Of a stretch of 64,000 nt of DNA, positions 44,708 to 54,772 are shown piece by piece (the first letter of the stretch is position 1; each line of letters starts with the position of its first letter). Position numbers and translations under genes: made by a program. The DNA is taken from contig NC_081405.1 in NCBI RefSeq assembly GCF_030272615.1, positions 650,704,920-650,768,919 of the forward strand, read 5' to 3'. The notes beneath the pieces are model-generated. The model was not told the origin of the DNA, ran no database searches, and saw nothing but the letters and a program-made list of their open reading frames with translations. The DNA is from Cryptomeria japonica (lineage: Eukaryota > Streptophyta > Pinopsida > Cupressales > Cupressaceae).

Positions 44708-46780
44708 TAAGGTTATACTAACCCTCAGATTTCAGTAAGCTCTTACCTTCAGGTTGTTGTTCGCCTTTTATTAAGAAAATGACAGGGGTGAAGTTAGAGG
44801 GCATCATCGGGTCCTCATCAAGGAGTCATTCTTTAATTCATTAAAGATTGTGGAGATTCGAGTGAAGAACCAAAGAAGGAAGTAATTGATATTTCTCCTT
44901 TCAGATTTTTCAGATCTCTGGAATGCAAAGTATATACTGTGAAGTCATTACCTTATTCAGACCTTTAGAGTTGATTTTCAGAATTGGTCTAAACCCTAGG
45001 TTGGTATATATTTCATGATTCTTAACCCTTGATGTGATCCAATCCAATTTTAATAATGATCGAATCTTTGATGGTATGGTAGATTTATTTTGCTACTAGA
45101 CATGCAACTACTATTTTGTATTGCTAACAAAATCAGTTGTATTTCCACCAATCTTCAAACCCTAGCTGACTGTGCTAAGGCACATCAAGAGGAGATTGCG
45201 AATTATGGCTTTTGAAGATAGACTGTAAAGATAGGTTCTTTTGGGAAGCTTTCGGTTCCAGTGTCAGTGTTATCTAAACATCAACGGGGTATTTTAAAAA
45301 TTCTTTATTAACTTTGTGATGAGAGACCTTATGATAATTGAAGGTTAAGTATTCCCGTTGAATAACTTTGTCAATTTGTTTATATGGGGTTTCTTTGTCA
45401 AGTTGTAATAATAAGGGTTTCATAATCAATATTTGCTTCTTATGGGTTTGTGTTTACTTAGTTTTGTAAAACCCCAGTTGGGTTGTGTGAAAGGAAAATG
45501 ATATTCTCTTTGAATTAACCCGTGATGGGCCAATCATGTTTTGAGGTTCCCTGTGATAGGTGTTTATCCTTGTAGGTCTACAAGCAAGTTTGTGCATGTG
45601 TTATCCCGAGTTACCATCCTTATATCATCCCTGTTGCATTCGAGCTCATGTCATTAAATGTTGTGACAAATGCAATCTTATTATGTGTCAGTTATCTGTT
45701 AAAATAACTGCATGACAAGTTGCTTTCAGTTATTTGGTTACGATGATGCTCTTTCCCACATAGTAGAAGTTAGAATGTATTGTTGTAAATAGCATATGTA
45801 GGAAGAGTGAAAGATGAACAAGTCAGTGGTCTCCTTTTGTGATTAGCATTGAGATCTCTTTAGGTTGAGGTAAGCATTTTACTCGTTAATTTTTTCTACT
45901 TCCACCAAAGCTGAATGTAATTAGGATCTTGTTTAGCAAAGTATGAAGATTTTGTTCTACTTGATATTTATCAATCATATGTATGTAGTCATACTATATC
46001 TTGTGATTGGGTTTCTAAGAAATCTAAATTTCAGTTGTTCAGTTTGAAAGATGATTTGGCTTATGTATTTTGCTTGCTTGAATCTCATGCCTGTTTTCTT
46101 TTATAAGTATATAAGAATCCTTTTAGGCATGGTTATTCGGATGGGAACTAGGTTGTATCTCAGCCTCTTAGGGTTAAAGATGAAGGTTTTTTGAAAATTC
46201 ACCTTGCAGAAGGTGAAAGTAAGAGAAAAGCAAGTGGCATCTTCAGGTTCCTTTATTGATTCTTATTTGATTAAGGATTAAGAGGGAGTCCCATCTTCAA
46301 TAAAGACTTAGTATTAAAGAATTGACAATCATTTAAGTCTAGGGTTTTGTAAAGTTCTAACTTCCTTTCTTAAAGTATTTTGGTTTTTGATGTGATGATT
46401 TAACTCTATTCTCATCATTGGAATATAAGGAATAATTAGCGCAAGGATCTAAATTTATTGTCTTCTAGGATTAGAAATATGTCAAGGATCTAACCAAATT
46501 ATTCTTTTGATATTTAGAATAATGGATTGTAAACCTTTATGAAAGCTAACATAAAGATTGAGGATGTCTGTAGCAAAGTCTGATTTTGCAGATCCATCTG
46601 AAGACAAGCAGCTGATTGGTGGATGCCTCAACTAATTCATGATCAAGGTTGAAGAATGTTGTTGCTGCCAAGCATATCTTGTTGCATTTTGAAAATCTCA
46701 AATGATTGTGAGCAGAAGACTATAACCACCTCAAAAGGCTAACTCAGATTCCGAAGTGTCTCAGACAAGGGAAGTCACTT
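44708..46780 (+). other. copia-3 interior without recognisable coding
   Basis: An ATG at 44779 opens with MTGVKLEGI, like the start of a copia Gag, but soon meets stops. The remaining 2 kb show no Gag, protease, integrase or RT motif in any frame; they are either very decayed or of other origin. Confidence 0.55.
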
Positions 46781-46799
46781 CAATCTCCTGTTGTAACTT

Positions 46800-47125
46800 G
46801 AATTCCCTATGATCTCTTAGGACTACAACAAACAGTCCTCAATCACACTGAGTACTGGTGAAGCTGAATTCATTGGAGCATGAAATGTATCAAGGAAATT
46901 GTGTGGTTTCTCAAAATCTTATTGAATGGTTTCTTATAATTATTTATTATCAGAATCGTATAGAGATTTCTAAAAATTCAGTGTCTTATGGCAGGATAAT
47001 CTTGCGTTGCAAATGTTCTCACCAAGTCTTTTAAAGCTTGAGTACTTCAGAAGATAGACTTGGAGCTATAGAGAACACTGCCTTGATTGAGAAGGAGTCT
47101 CAACCTCAGTGATGCATTGTGTTTC
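46800..47125 (+). pseudogene. older copia RNase H remnant inside copia-3
   Basis: Broken text SITLSTGEAEFIGA parallels ALSTAEAEYIAA of the intact copy downstream. The end (LGAIENTALIEKESQPQ) parallels the intact terminus LGIVENRTLIERELQSQ. It is therefore a second, more diverged pol 3' end, followed by its own 3' UTR to about 47560. Confidence 0.7.
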
Positions 47126-47560
47126 ATCAACCACCCTCTGCAGGTAATGTAAGGTGGTAGTGTAATCTTCTCAAGGGAAGAGTAATTGTTACCATCCTCT
47201 GCGGGCAATGTAAGATGGTAGAAAAGATGGAATTTCATCCTATGCTTGTGTGCTGGATGGAAAGTGTACTAGATAGAAGATTATGCTTATTCATTCTTTG
47301 CTTGTGTGCAAAATGGAGGACTATGGTTTATGTAACTTCATTCTATACTTGTGAGCAAGATGAAGGATTATGATGTTACATTCTTCTCTGAGAGAAGATT
47401 GAAATGGAAGCTCTTCATCATTCTTAGGCAATGGATGGTGTATATGCGTGATAGATATCATGGAAAGAGTCCATGATGTACATGTATATACTTGTGTTTA
47501 TTCATGTCTTGCAGGTGTACATGATAAAAATCTGGATTCATCCTCTATAGGCAAGGCAAG
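47126..47560 (+). repeat. 3' UTR-like motifs between the two RNase H copies
   Basis: Repeated GCTTGTGTGC(T/A)(G/A)GATGG motifs and two copies of a CCTCTGC(A/G)GG(T/C)AATGTAAG block (near 47143 and 47195). The same GCTTGTGTGCTAGATGG motif recurs downstream of the intact RNase H (48215-48360). Confidence 0.6.
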
Positions 47561-48157
47561 ATGGATATTATAAAAGGTTCCATGATGAGTTACCATTATA
47601 TGATTTGGTTACTTATTACTTATGGTTACTGGCTACTTGTTGTGATCCTCTCTAAGGAGTGCTGGCTGAGTTCATATTACATATTGCACAATGAATGTAT
47701 CAGGAAAAGTACTTTGGGTATCTACTTCAACTTGGGCTCTACAGTGATCTCTTGGGCATGTAGAAAGCAATCTTTCGTAGCATTGAGCACTGCAGAAGCT
47801 GAGTACATTGCAGCATCTGTTGCATCCAGAGAAGCAATGTGGCTTCGCAAACTCCTCGTCGAATTATTTGGTCAAGCTAGTGGTCCTACCACTATTCATT
47901 GTGATAATCAAAGCTATATAAAGATGTCAATAAATCCTGTGTTCCATGACCGGTCCAAACATGTGGAAACACACTATCACTTCATTCGAGATATGGTGCA
48001 AAGAGGCACCATTCAACTAAAGTACATTAGCACAGATGAACAGGTTGCAGACATCCTTACCAAACCCTTATCCAGAGTGAAGTTCGAAAAATTCAGAAAC
48101 AAACTTGGTATTGTGGAAAACAGAACCCTGATTGAGAGGGAGCTCCAATCTCAGTGA
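47561..48157 (+). CDS. copia-3 RNase H, intact C-terminal domain
   Basis: A 198-codon open frame; the first about 45 codons are not recognisable RNase H. From codon 50 it reads STVISWACRKQSFVALSTAE and AEYIAASVASREAMWLRKLL, then HCDNQSYIKMSINPVFHDRS, HVETHYHFIRDMV, DEQVADILTKPL and the end NRTLIERELQSQ. These are all the conserved blocks of copia RNase H. The N-terminal fusion to unrelated sequence shows that RT was deleted upstream. Confidence 0.85.
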   Translation: MDIIKGSMMSYHYMIWLLITYGYWLLVVILSKECWLSSYYILHNECIRKSTLGIYFNLGSTVISWACRKQSFVALSTAEAEYIAASVASREAMWLRKLLVELFGQASGPTTIHCDNQSYIKMSINPVFHDRSKHVETHYHFIRDMVQRGTIQLKYISTDEQVADILTKPLSRVKFEKFRNKLGIVENRTLIERELQSQ

Positions 48158-48407
48158 CTCTATTTGCAGCACTTTGATCATTTTTTGCTTGTGTGCAAGA
48201 ATGAATTGTGTCCAATCTAAGCTTGTGTGCTAGATGGAAAATTGTAATTATGTAAAGATCCACTTGTGTATTACACTTTCTATGCTTGTGTGCTAGGTGG
48301 AAGATGTAATTCTATGCTTGTGTGCTAGATCCATTATATGCTTGTGTGCTAGATGGAACTCTAAAGGTTCAGATTATGTATTCTCTTCTTCCCTAGTTAA
48401 GAGGGAG
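48158..48407 (+). other. copia-3 3' UTR and polypurine tract
   Basis: It contains several GCTTGTGTGCTAGATGG repeats. AAGAGGGAG at 48399-48407 lies directly before the 3' LTR and is the polypurine tract. Confidence 0.8.
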
Positions 48408-49082
48408 TGTTGTTTGTAACTAGGTGAAGATGGGTTCGGATTGCCTTAAGGAAACATCCGAACCCACTTTGGATTGGGCCCTATCCTAAAGGGTAACGTG
48501 CCCCAAGGTTAAGCTCAACCCTATCCTAAAACCCCACGCCACAATAACAAACATTGGCGCCAAAATGAAAGAGGCCGACTTACAAAATAAAAGTTAAAGA
48601 TGCATATAAATAAAAGACACTTTGCAAATCAATTTCACTCATCTTCATTTTTAGCGAATTAGCTCTGCCTGAAAAGTGCGAACTTACTCTTGGAGAGTGC
48701 GAAGTTGACCAGACTTATGCGAATTAGTTCTAGAGGACAAAGACAATTTTGGTGTAGAGATTAGAAGTGCAGATTTGTCATTCAAGAAGGAATCAGATTT
48801 GTAAAGCAAGCTAAGTATTGTATTTGTGCAATAAGAGTGAATACATAATTTGACCTGTGGGTCTTTAATGCTGGGTTTTTCCTCCTTGGAGGTTTTCCCA
48901 AGGTATTTGTGTTTGTCTCTTGGTTCCTTGTTCCATTCTTGAATTCACTTGATTATAGTTTACTAAATTACAAATCTGATTAATAAACTAGGGCATAATC
49001 AAATGTTACAAATATGATTAATAAACTAGGACATGATTAAATGTTACAAATCTGATTAGTGATCTAGGGCACGAATTTAACA
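48408..49082 (+). repeat. copia-3 3' LTR (675 bp)
   Basis: Same length and ends as the 5' LTR, including the three 38-bp repeats. Target duplication AATTT follows. Confidence 0.96.
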
Positions 49083-50510
49083 AATTTTACATACACAACT
49101 TAATAATTAGTATGTGTGAGATTAATCTCCCATAATGTAGGGATGTTCACCGAAACCCTTATATCTCAATTGGTGTAATACATTACACTAATTCTATTTT
49201 AAAAATAAATTACTTATTATATTGATGCTATTGAATAGATTGTTTGATTGTTAGGTATGTATAAATCTAATTCCATTTAAAAAAAAAGTTATATTGGTGC
49301 TATCGAATAGACTATTTGATTGTTTGACATGTATTAATTGATTAACCCACTACATTAGTTATTTCCACTGGACCCTTTTGCAAGTCTCATAAAGAAGATA
49401 AATGCATTAACTAGTTTTAATTTTACATACACCACTTAATAATTAGTATGTGTGAGATCAAACTCTCATATGGAGGAAGCTTCACCAAAATCCTTATATT
49501 TTCTATTACAGAATTAATTACATGATGTATTTTGAATTGTTAAAAATAATTTAAATGCCAAAAAAGTTTCTACAAAATGATTTCATATATCAAAGAGTAT
49601 TTGATTTAATAGCAAAGTCCGTTTTGTAAACATCTAGATGATGTTAAGTTTAAATAAAAATATTTTAATCATTAAAATGATCTGAAAATCTCTAGAAAAA
49701 AGTACTATCATATCCTTTGGAATGATTAAAGGTGATAGAAACCCACCGTCCAAAATGAATGGAAGTATGAATCATTCTAATTGAAAGTGGATTATAAATA
49801 AATTAAGAAAAGTATCTAGTCAAAGCTTAACAGGAAAATTAGGTGCAGTCGTCCCTCGGAAAGATCTCGGAAAGCAAGAGATGAACACGACATTTCAATG
49901 GATATTTGAAAATCGATAACTTCAGAAAGCGAACAATTAAATGATAACTTTCTTTTCATTTAAGGAATCTTTTCATCCTTTTGTATCGACCCTTTTATTC
50001 TTTATTTTTGAAACTCCTTAAGCCAATTTTTAAATTCTGTTTAAATTTTCTCTCTAATGAATTTTCTTTTAAAAAAAGTTATCTGTGCACTGCTACGCTG
50101 GCTTCGGTGGCAAGGACTGGAAAGTGATGGGAAGCTACGTGACCAAGGGTACAGGCTCTGCTGGTGAAATCCTTTAAATATTAGCATATATACTTAGTAA
50201 ACTCCATAATTTGGCTGCATTGCTCCTACAGGGCTATGGGTTCTCTTCCTTTTCCCCTGCTGAATGAGATGGAGATGGAGGAGCTTGTACGCCTCGAAAA
50301 TGTCAAAATAGAGCTCCTCAGACAAGATTTCACTCGGAAATACCATGAGCAAGTTGCGGAGCTGGAAATTGCCTTCAGACAAAGGCTTTATCAATTACAT
50401 TTGCAGGCTATATCACAAAATGAGGTTTGTATGATCTATCTTTATCTGCTATGGTACTTCTCCACTCTCTTGATGATTGAGTAGGAATTAGAAACTAGTC
50501 AAGGACAGAT
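49083..50510 (+). repeat. duplicated host segment copy B, part 2
   Basis: A tandem repeat of the unit around TTGATGCTATTGAATAGA occurs two to three times (43884, about 49216, about 49290), followed by sequence matching copy A up to the exon and the CTCTTGATGATTGA block (37098 and 50465). It contains the empty-site sequence of copia-3 at 49414-49430. Confidence 0.72.
50232..50424 (+). CDS. candidate internal exon, coiled-coil protein, copy 3
   Basis: 193 bases, the same length as copy 1, bounded by CTCCTACAG and GTTTGT. It encodes MGSLPFPLLNEMEMEELVRL, KIELLRQDFTRKYHEQVAEL and EIAFRQRLYQLHLQAISQNE with no stop; it is the best preserved copy. No zinc-finger exon follows in this window; gypsy G3 and E2 lie downstream. 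Confidence 0.5.
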
Positions 50511-51204
50511 TGGCTGCTTACAGATCAAACTGGCCTAGTAGCCGAGATCTGTTTAAACAATTTCGGGTAATCCCAAATGCCAGTTGGCAACCCCAGTGTT
50601 CTCTGCAAACTAAACTGGGTCATTGTTGGAATTTTGAAAAATTCTGGCAGCTGGTACATGGCAGCCCAAAATGGGCTGCCTATCTATTATGAGTCCTGGT
50701 GGTGATATGAAATATCGATTAGAAAACTTTGGTACACAGTTTGTTTTCAAGAATTGTTTTCTAATATTAGATTTGTGGTACCTTTTAGTGGATTATTTCA
50801 TTGAGACCTATCAATCAAATGTACTTAATCAGTTAGTTTGGAGGGGATTTTTTCTTCACAGGCATGAGTTGAATTACAGAACTTCATCTTAATCCGTTTG
50901 ACATCTGACATACTTCATTTGTAGACCACTTATGGGTTCACCTTATTGGAATAATTTCTATGGAAGACACATCCATACAAGGCTATTAAATGATTTAGCA
51001 TATAAGGCTAATGGCTTTTTAAACATAATATTTTGCTTAAAGACAAGCTTCAAGAGAGGACCACTTTTTTTTGTGCAAGTTGATGCTAGGCAAGTGGTTT
51101 TTCTTTGAGAGAGGTTGATGCTGCTATCAATGAGCTCTATAAGGGATTGGATTTCACAATTTACACTGCATAAATGAATAGTTTGGGTTTGTATAATGTT
51201 ATGC
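50511..51204. other. unassigned sequence
   Basis: No domain or repeat was recognised. CAACCCCAG at 50597-50605 could be a splice acceptor, but no coding continuation was found. Confidence 0.4.
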
Positions 51205-51453
51205 TGATGCATATTTTTCTGTTCTGCGATGAATTGTTTTAGCTGCAACTATAGACAATGAGCAATAAAACTAAAACAATTCTATAGTCTGTATCTTCCC
51301 CAGACCATCCTTCCCTCCTCCAGCAACCCACCAATGCTAATAAATAAAAATCTTTACTAAAAAATGGGCAAACAGCAGACACAATAAAAATCCTATTTTT
51401 AAACTGATAGCAAACTCGGAAATATTCAGGTTAAGTTTGTCCATTATACATCA
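51205..51453 (-). repeat. G3 3' LTR (249 bp)
   Basis: On the plus strand TGATGCATATTTTTCTG ... CATTATACATCA. It is related to LTR-A and LTR-B but shorter through internal deletion. On its right the minus strand reads AAGATGGGGAGGA, a polypurine tract, at 51454-51466. Confidence 0.78.
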
Positions 51454-51499
51454 TCCTCCCCATCTTTTAGAAATTCTGAGCCTCCTAGTTCGGAGGAAT

Positions 51500-51928
51500 C
51501 CAATTTCTAATCTTTTTGAGTTCCTCTTCAGGTACCTAAGTGTTGTTGAAGTCGGGTAATCTATGCCATTTTACCAAATACGTTTTATGATTCTTGAACA
51601 GAATCAACCTTATTTTCCTTGGGAAACGTCTGGCCCATAATCCTAGCAGGTTTAAATCTTATATTTATTCATTCCCTGCATTAAAGGGATAAATATCTGC
51701 GACATTAAATATAGGACTAATGCTGAATTCTTTAGGCGAGTCTATCAAATAGACTTTCTCATTAATTTTCTTTAGTATCTTGTATGGTCTCTTTATGCGA
51801 GTAAACCTTGACCTGTTCACCCTTGGGATACATCTTTCCTCTCTAATGCACATCTGCATTTCTCTTATACTACCCATTGGTTCTCTACAGATTTTGCCTA
51901 ACCTGATGTTGAACAACCTGGATATGCC
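51500..51928 (-). pseudogene. G3 integrase C-terminus
   Basis: Reading minus: MQMCIREERCIPRVNRSRFT and KRPYKILKKINEKVYLIDSP, then EFSISPIFNVADIYPF, the usual end of gypsy integrase. E2 cuts it at 51928; the reading resumes at 62826, where PKGVVEPIDLPIGR and VSLDKVDFVRHIQ continue the same domain. Confidence 0.82.
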
Positions 51929-52244
51929 TGTTGACGTGTATTTTATACACAATCATACACAGAATAAAATACCCAAAGGCATCTTATCCTCTCTTGAATA
52001 AAGTCGCTAACTGCTGAAGATTTCGCAAGAAGGATCAGTTAGGATGACTCCAATGTTCTTGTAAGTAGGGTCTCTACGTGTGGATAAGCACCAGTGGTCG
52101 TTGTGATTTGCTGTGTCCTCAAGGGGCCTTACGTTGCCGAAGATTTTGCTAAACTAAACAAGCTTTCCAAAAAATAACAAAAGGATAGGGTTGCAAGAGG
52201 TCTAATCTAGTCTAACCCTAAGAATGACTTGATGTGGACAAGAC
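51929..52244 (-). repeat. E2 3'-terminal part, distal piece
   Basis: The final 316 bases of E2, separated from the rest (55633-56368) by E1. It aligns in reverse orientation with the last about 320 bases of E1 (55310-55632), sharing AAAGGCATCTTATCCTCTCT and GGATCAGTTAGGATGACTCC. Its last five bases, AAGAC at 52240-52244, are the E1 target duplication. The very end holds the dyad GTGTAT/ATACAC at 51936-51950. Confidence 0.88.
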
Positions 52245-52692
52245 TGTTGTGACGTTTTCACACATCGCCCCATTGCAAATGGGGACCCTTGCTTTTTTTT
52301 GCTCGTTTTTCGCTCGCTTTTCGTTTTGTTTTTTTAGGGTTTTGTTAGTCAGTCAGTTGTCTGGATTTAGGGTCAAGCCTTGGGGTTTCGATTACCGTCT
52401 TTTCAGGCCAGAATCCAGTCAGTTTTGAGAGCTTTTTTGAGCTTCTTTGTAGGATGCAATTTTTGAATGGAATAAATTCGCCTGAATGATCTATTTTCAA
52501 TTGGAATTTTGAGTGCAGAGTCTGAATTTTTCTAAGTGTTGATGAGGAAACATGAATTTTGTCCAATTGAGTAATTTTGACCAAATTTTGACTTTTTTGA
52601 TATTTGATCCTGGGCATGGGAAATGATTTGTTTTTGCCTTGTGAAGTGTTAAAATGTGAAAAATCATGTTATTTTGGCCTGTAGGAGCAAAA

Positions 52693-53385
52693 TCGCTCCT
52701 GTCCCTCAGTGAAGGACGGGAGCTCATTTTCAAATATCTCACTATTCCTGCAGAGTCAAGACGAATTTCAAATTGGAAGTGATAGAGAACGGCGAGATCT
52801 TTCCATTGAATATAAATTGAAGATTTTCATGAGCACCGAAACGCCTCCAGGAGGAAAATCGCTCCTGTCCCTCAGTGAAGGACCGGAGCTACAAATCAAA
52901 TTTTGCCTTGTCCTTGCGAGATTTCGTTGACTTGATGATTTGAAGAGGTCCAAAGGAAGATGCTTTACCAAATGAATATAATTTGAAGTGCTAACACAAA
53001 GGAGAATGGTCCAGAATGCAAAGTTCGCTCCTGTCCCTCTCCAAGGGACCAGGGCGAAGTACCTTATAGCTCCCGTCCCTCTCCCAGGGACCAGAGCGAT
53101 GTCCTTCATTGAGCAAAATCCAGGCAAAAATCAAGACAAGTTTACGTCCAAAGGCAAGGAAGAGCGTGAGATGAACTCATTGAATACAAATTGAAGATTT
53201 TCAAACGTCCACAAGGGTCCCAAAATGCCCAGTTCGCTCCTGTCCCTCAGGAAGGGACCAGAGCGATTTTTGTTATAATTAATTTTCTTGCCAAGTTGCA
53301 GACGATATCAAGGCATAGATGAACGTTGAAAACATGACAAAATCATGGATCGCTCCTGTCCCTCTCCAAGGGACCAGGGCGATGA
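52693..53385 (+). repeat. E1 hairpin array, six copies
   Basis: TCGCTCCTGTCCCTC...AGGGACC-type dyads start at 52693, 52859, 53025, 53068, 53234 and 53350. Spacings are 166, 166, 43, 166 and 116. Each can fold as a stem with TGTCCCT against AGGGAC-A/C and a 4-7 base loop. Confidence 0.88.
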
Positions 53386-53704
53386 GGTACGTCCCTTTAG
53401 TTTTCATAATTTTGGCGCCAAAGAAACATTTCAAATTTTCCTTAAATGCTAAGTTCGATAAAATTGAAAATCCTATTTAAATTAGCATTTAATATGGCGT
53501 TGATCATTTATTAATTATTTTGCCTTTATTAAAAAATCGAAATTTATAAATTAAAACGAAAGGCATTTAATTAATCATTAATTAATTAATAAAAAATCGA
53601 ATTGGAGCGCTCATATATGGAGGTCGGCCTTGCTATTTAATTAAAAAATCATTTTAAAAAATTGTTTTATCTCCAAGTCGGCCTAAGGGCATGGAGAGGT
53701 GCAA

Positions 53705-53720
53705 GCGCTTATATATGGAG
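53705..53720 (+). promoter_or_regulatory. E1 TATA box
   Basis: GCGCTTATATATGGAGGG, aligned with GCGCTTATAAAAGGAGGG in E2. A similar GCGCTCATATATGGAGG lies about 100 bases upstream. Confidence 0.65.
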
Positions 53721-54046
53721 GGTGAAATTGTCATTTTCACATCATCATTTTACCTTTCTACATGCGAATTGAGGAAGACAAAGGTAGTGCGAAGTGTGTT
53801 TGAGGAAGTGCGAATATCATCCAAAGGTAGCGCTGATACTTCCAAGGTGGTGCGATATTTGAAGATCTATATTGAGCGAATTTGCCAAGATTTCAAGGTC
53901 ACGCGAAGGGCGATATTTGAAGATCACGTCAAAGACGAAGGTGGCGAAATTGATTTCTTGAGGAGATCACGTTGAAGCCATCTAATTTTGATTTTGCCTA
54001 GGCGATTTCCTTGTTTTGCATTTTAGAGTTAGGCTCTCAAGAGAGG

Positions 54047-54251
54047 TATGGCGATATGAATTTATTGTTTTGATTTTGAACGTTGATCGTCATAGCTTAA
54101 ATTTTGAATTTTGAAATTTTGAATTTCAATAAGCTCAGTCGTTTTTAGGAAATGATTAATAAAGGACTTATCATTAAGTTTCCTAAAATTTGCTCTCTAA
54201 TTTATGTTATGTATTGCAAAATCATGTTTCTAATTTTGAAATGTTGTGTAG
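54047..54251 (+). other. E1 leader intron (205 bp, predicted)
   Basis: Donor GAGAG|GTATGG and acceptor TTGTGTAG|G align with the corresponding sites in E2, and the length differs by one base. Confidence 0.65.
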
Positions 54252-54682
54252 GCATCAAATGGAGATCTCATCAAGGAAAATCAAGCCGGATCAAGGACGG
54301 TCTTCGCCAGGACGATCAAGTAAGGACATGGGCAACCTCTTTCAATCCAACGTTCCAAGGCGAGGTACATCATCATCCTGCACATCAAGGACACAAGGAG
54401 TTAGGACAAGAGTTAATTAAAGATAGCCTCTCAACGACATCAAATTGAATATCTAGCAAGCTACAAGTGTCAGATGAGGTGGCATCCCAGTCATCACTCC
54501 TCCAGTCAGTGTGGTCCACCTCAGCATGTCCAGATTCAATGTACTTAACTCATGGAAGGTGGCACAAACTCCGATGTACCTACCCCGGCTATCCATTGGT
54601 CGATTTTTCTAGAAGGGACATGTGTCCAAGCAATACAATTTTATCATTGGTCGAGCATTAAATGTTATGTAATGGTTGTAAC

Positions 54683-54700
54683 AAACCCTAATTAGGGTTT
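54683..54700. promoter_or_regulatory. palindromic telobox in E1
   Basis: Perfect 18-bp palindrome AAACCCTAATTAGGGTTT, 65-85 bases upstream of a TATATAA box (54766-54772). Conserved in E2 at 56240-56257. Confidence 0.7.
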
Positions 54701-54765
54701 TCATTGTAAAATCTTGGCCATTGATCTTGAATTGATCTAAACCATCAAATTGTATTGTGGGTACT

Positions 54766-54772
54766 ATATAAG
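54766..54772 (+). promoter_or_regulatory. second E1 TATA box
   Basis: GTACTATATAAGCCC; downstream sequence is shared with E2. If E1 is a solo LTR, this would be the main U3 promoter and the R and U5 parts would follow to 55632. Confidence 0.6.

Larger units (their letters stand above)
44021..49082 (+). mobile_element. copia-3, internally deleted Ty1/copia element
   Basis: Two 675-bp LTRs (44021-44695, 48408-49082), AATTT duplicated at 44016-44020 and 49083-49087, a perfect tRNA-iMet primer site and a polypurine tract. The 3.7-kb interior lacks integrase and RT and retains only RNase H at its 3' end, so it cannot move alone. LTRs differ at about 23 of 675 positions by hand count. The empty site is preserved at 49414-49430. 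Confidence 0.95.

Noticed and set aside
52768-53194. ORFs with repeated APVP..GTRA-type peptides in E1 and E2
   Set aside because: They are translations of the hairpin repeats, appear on both strands and are short; the repeat is explained at DNA level.
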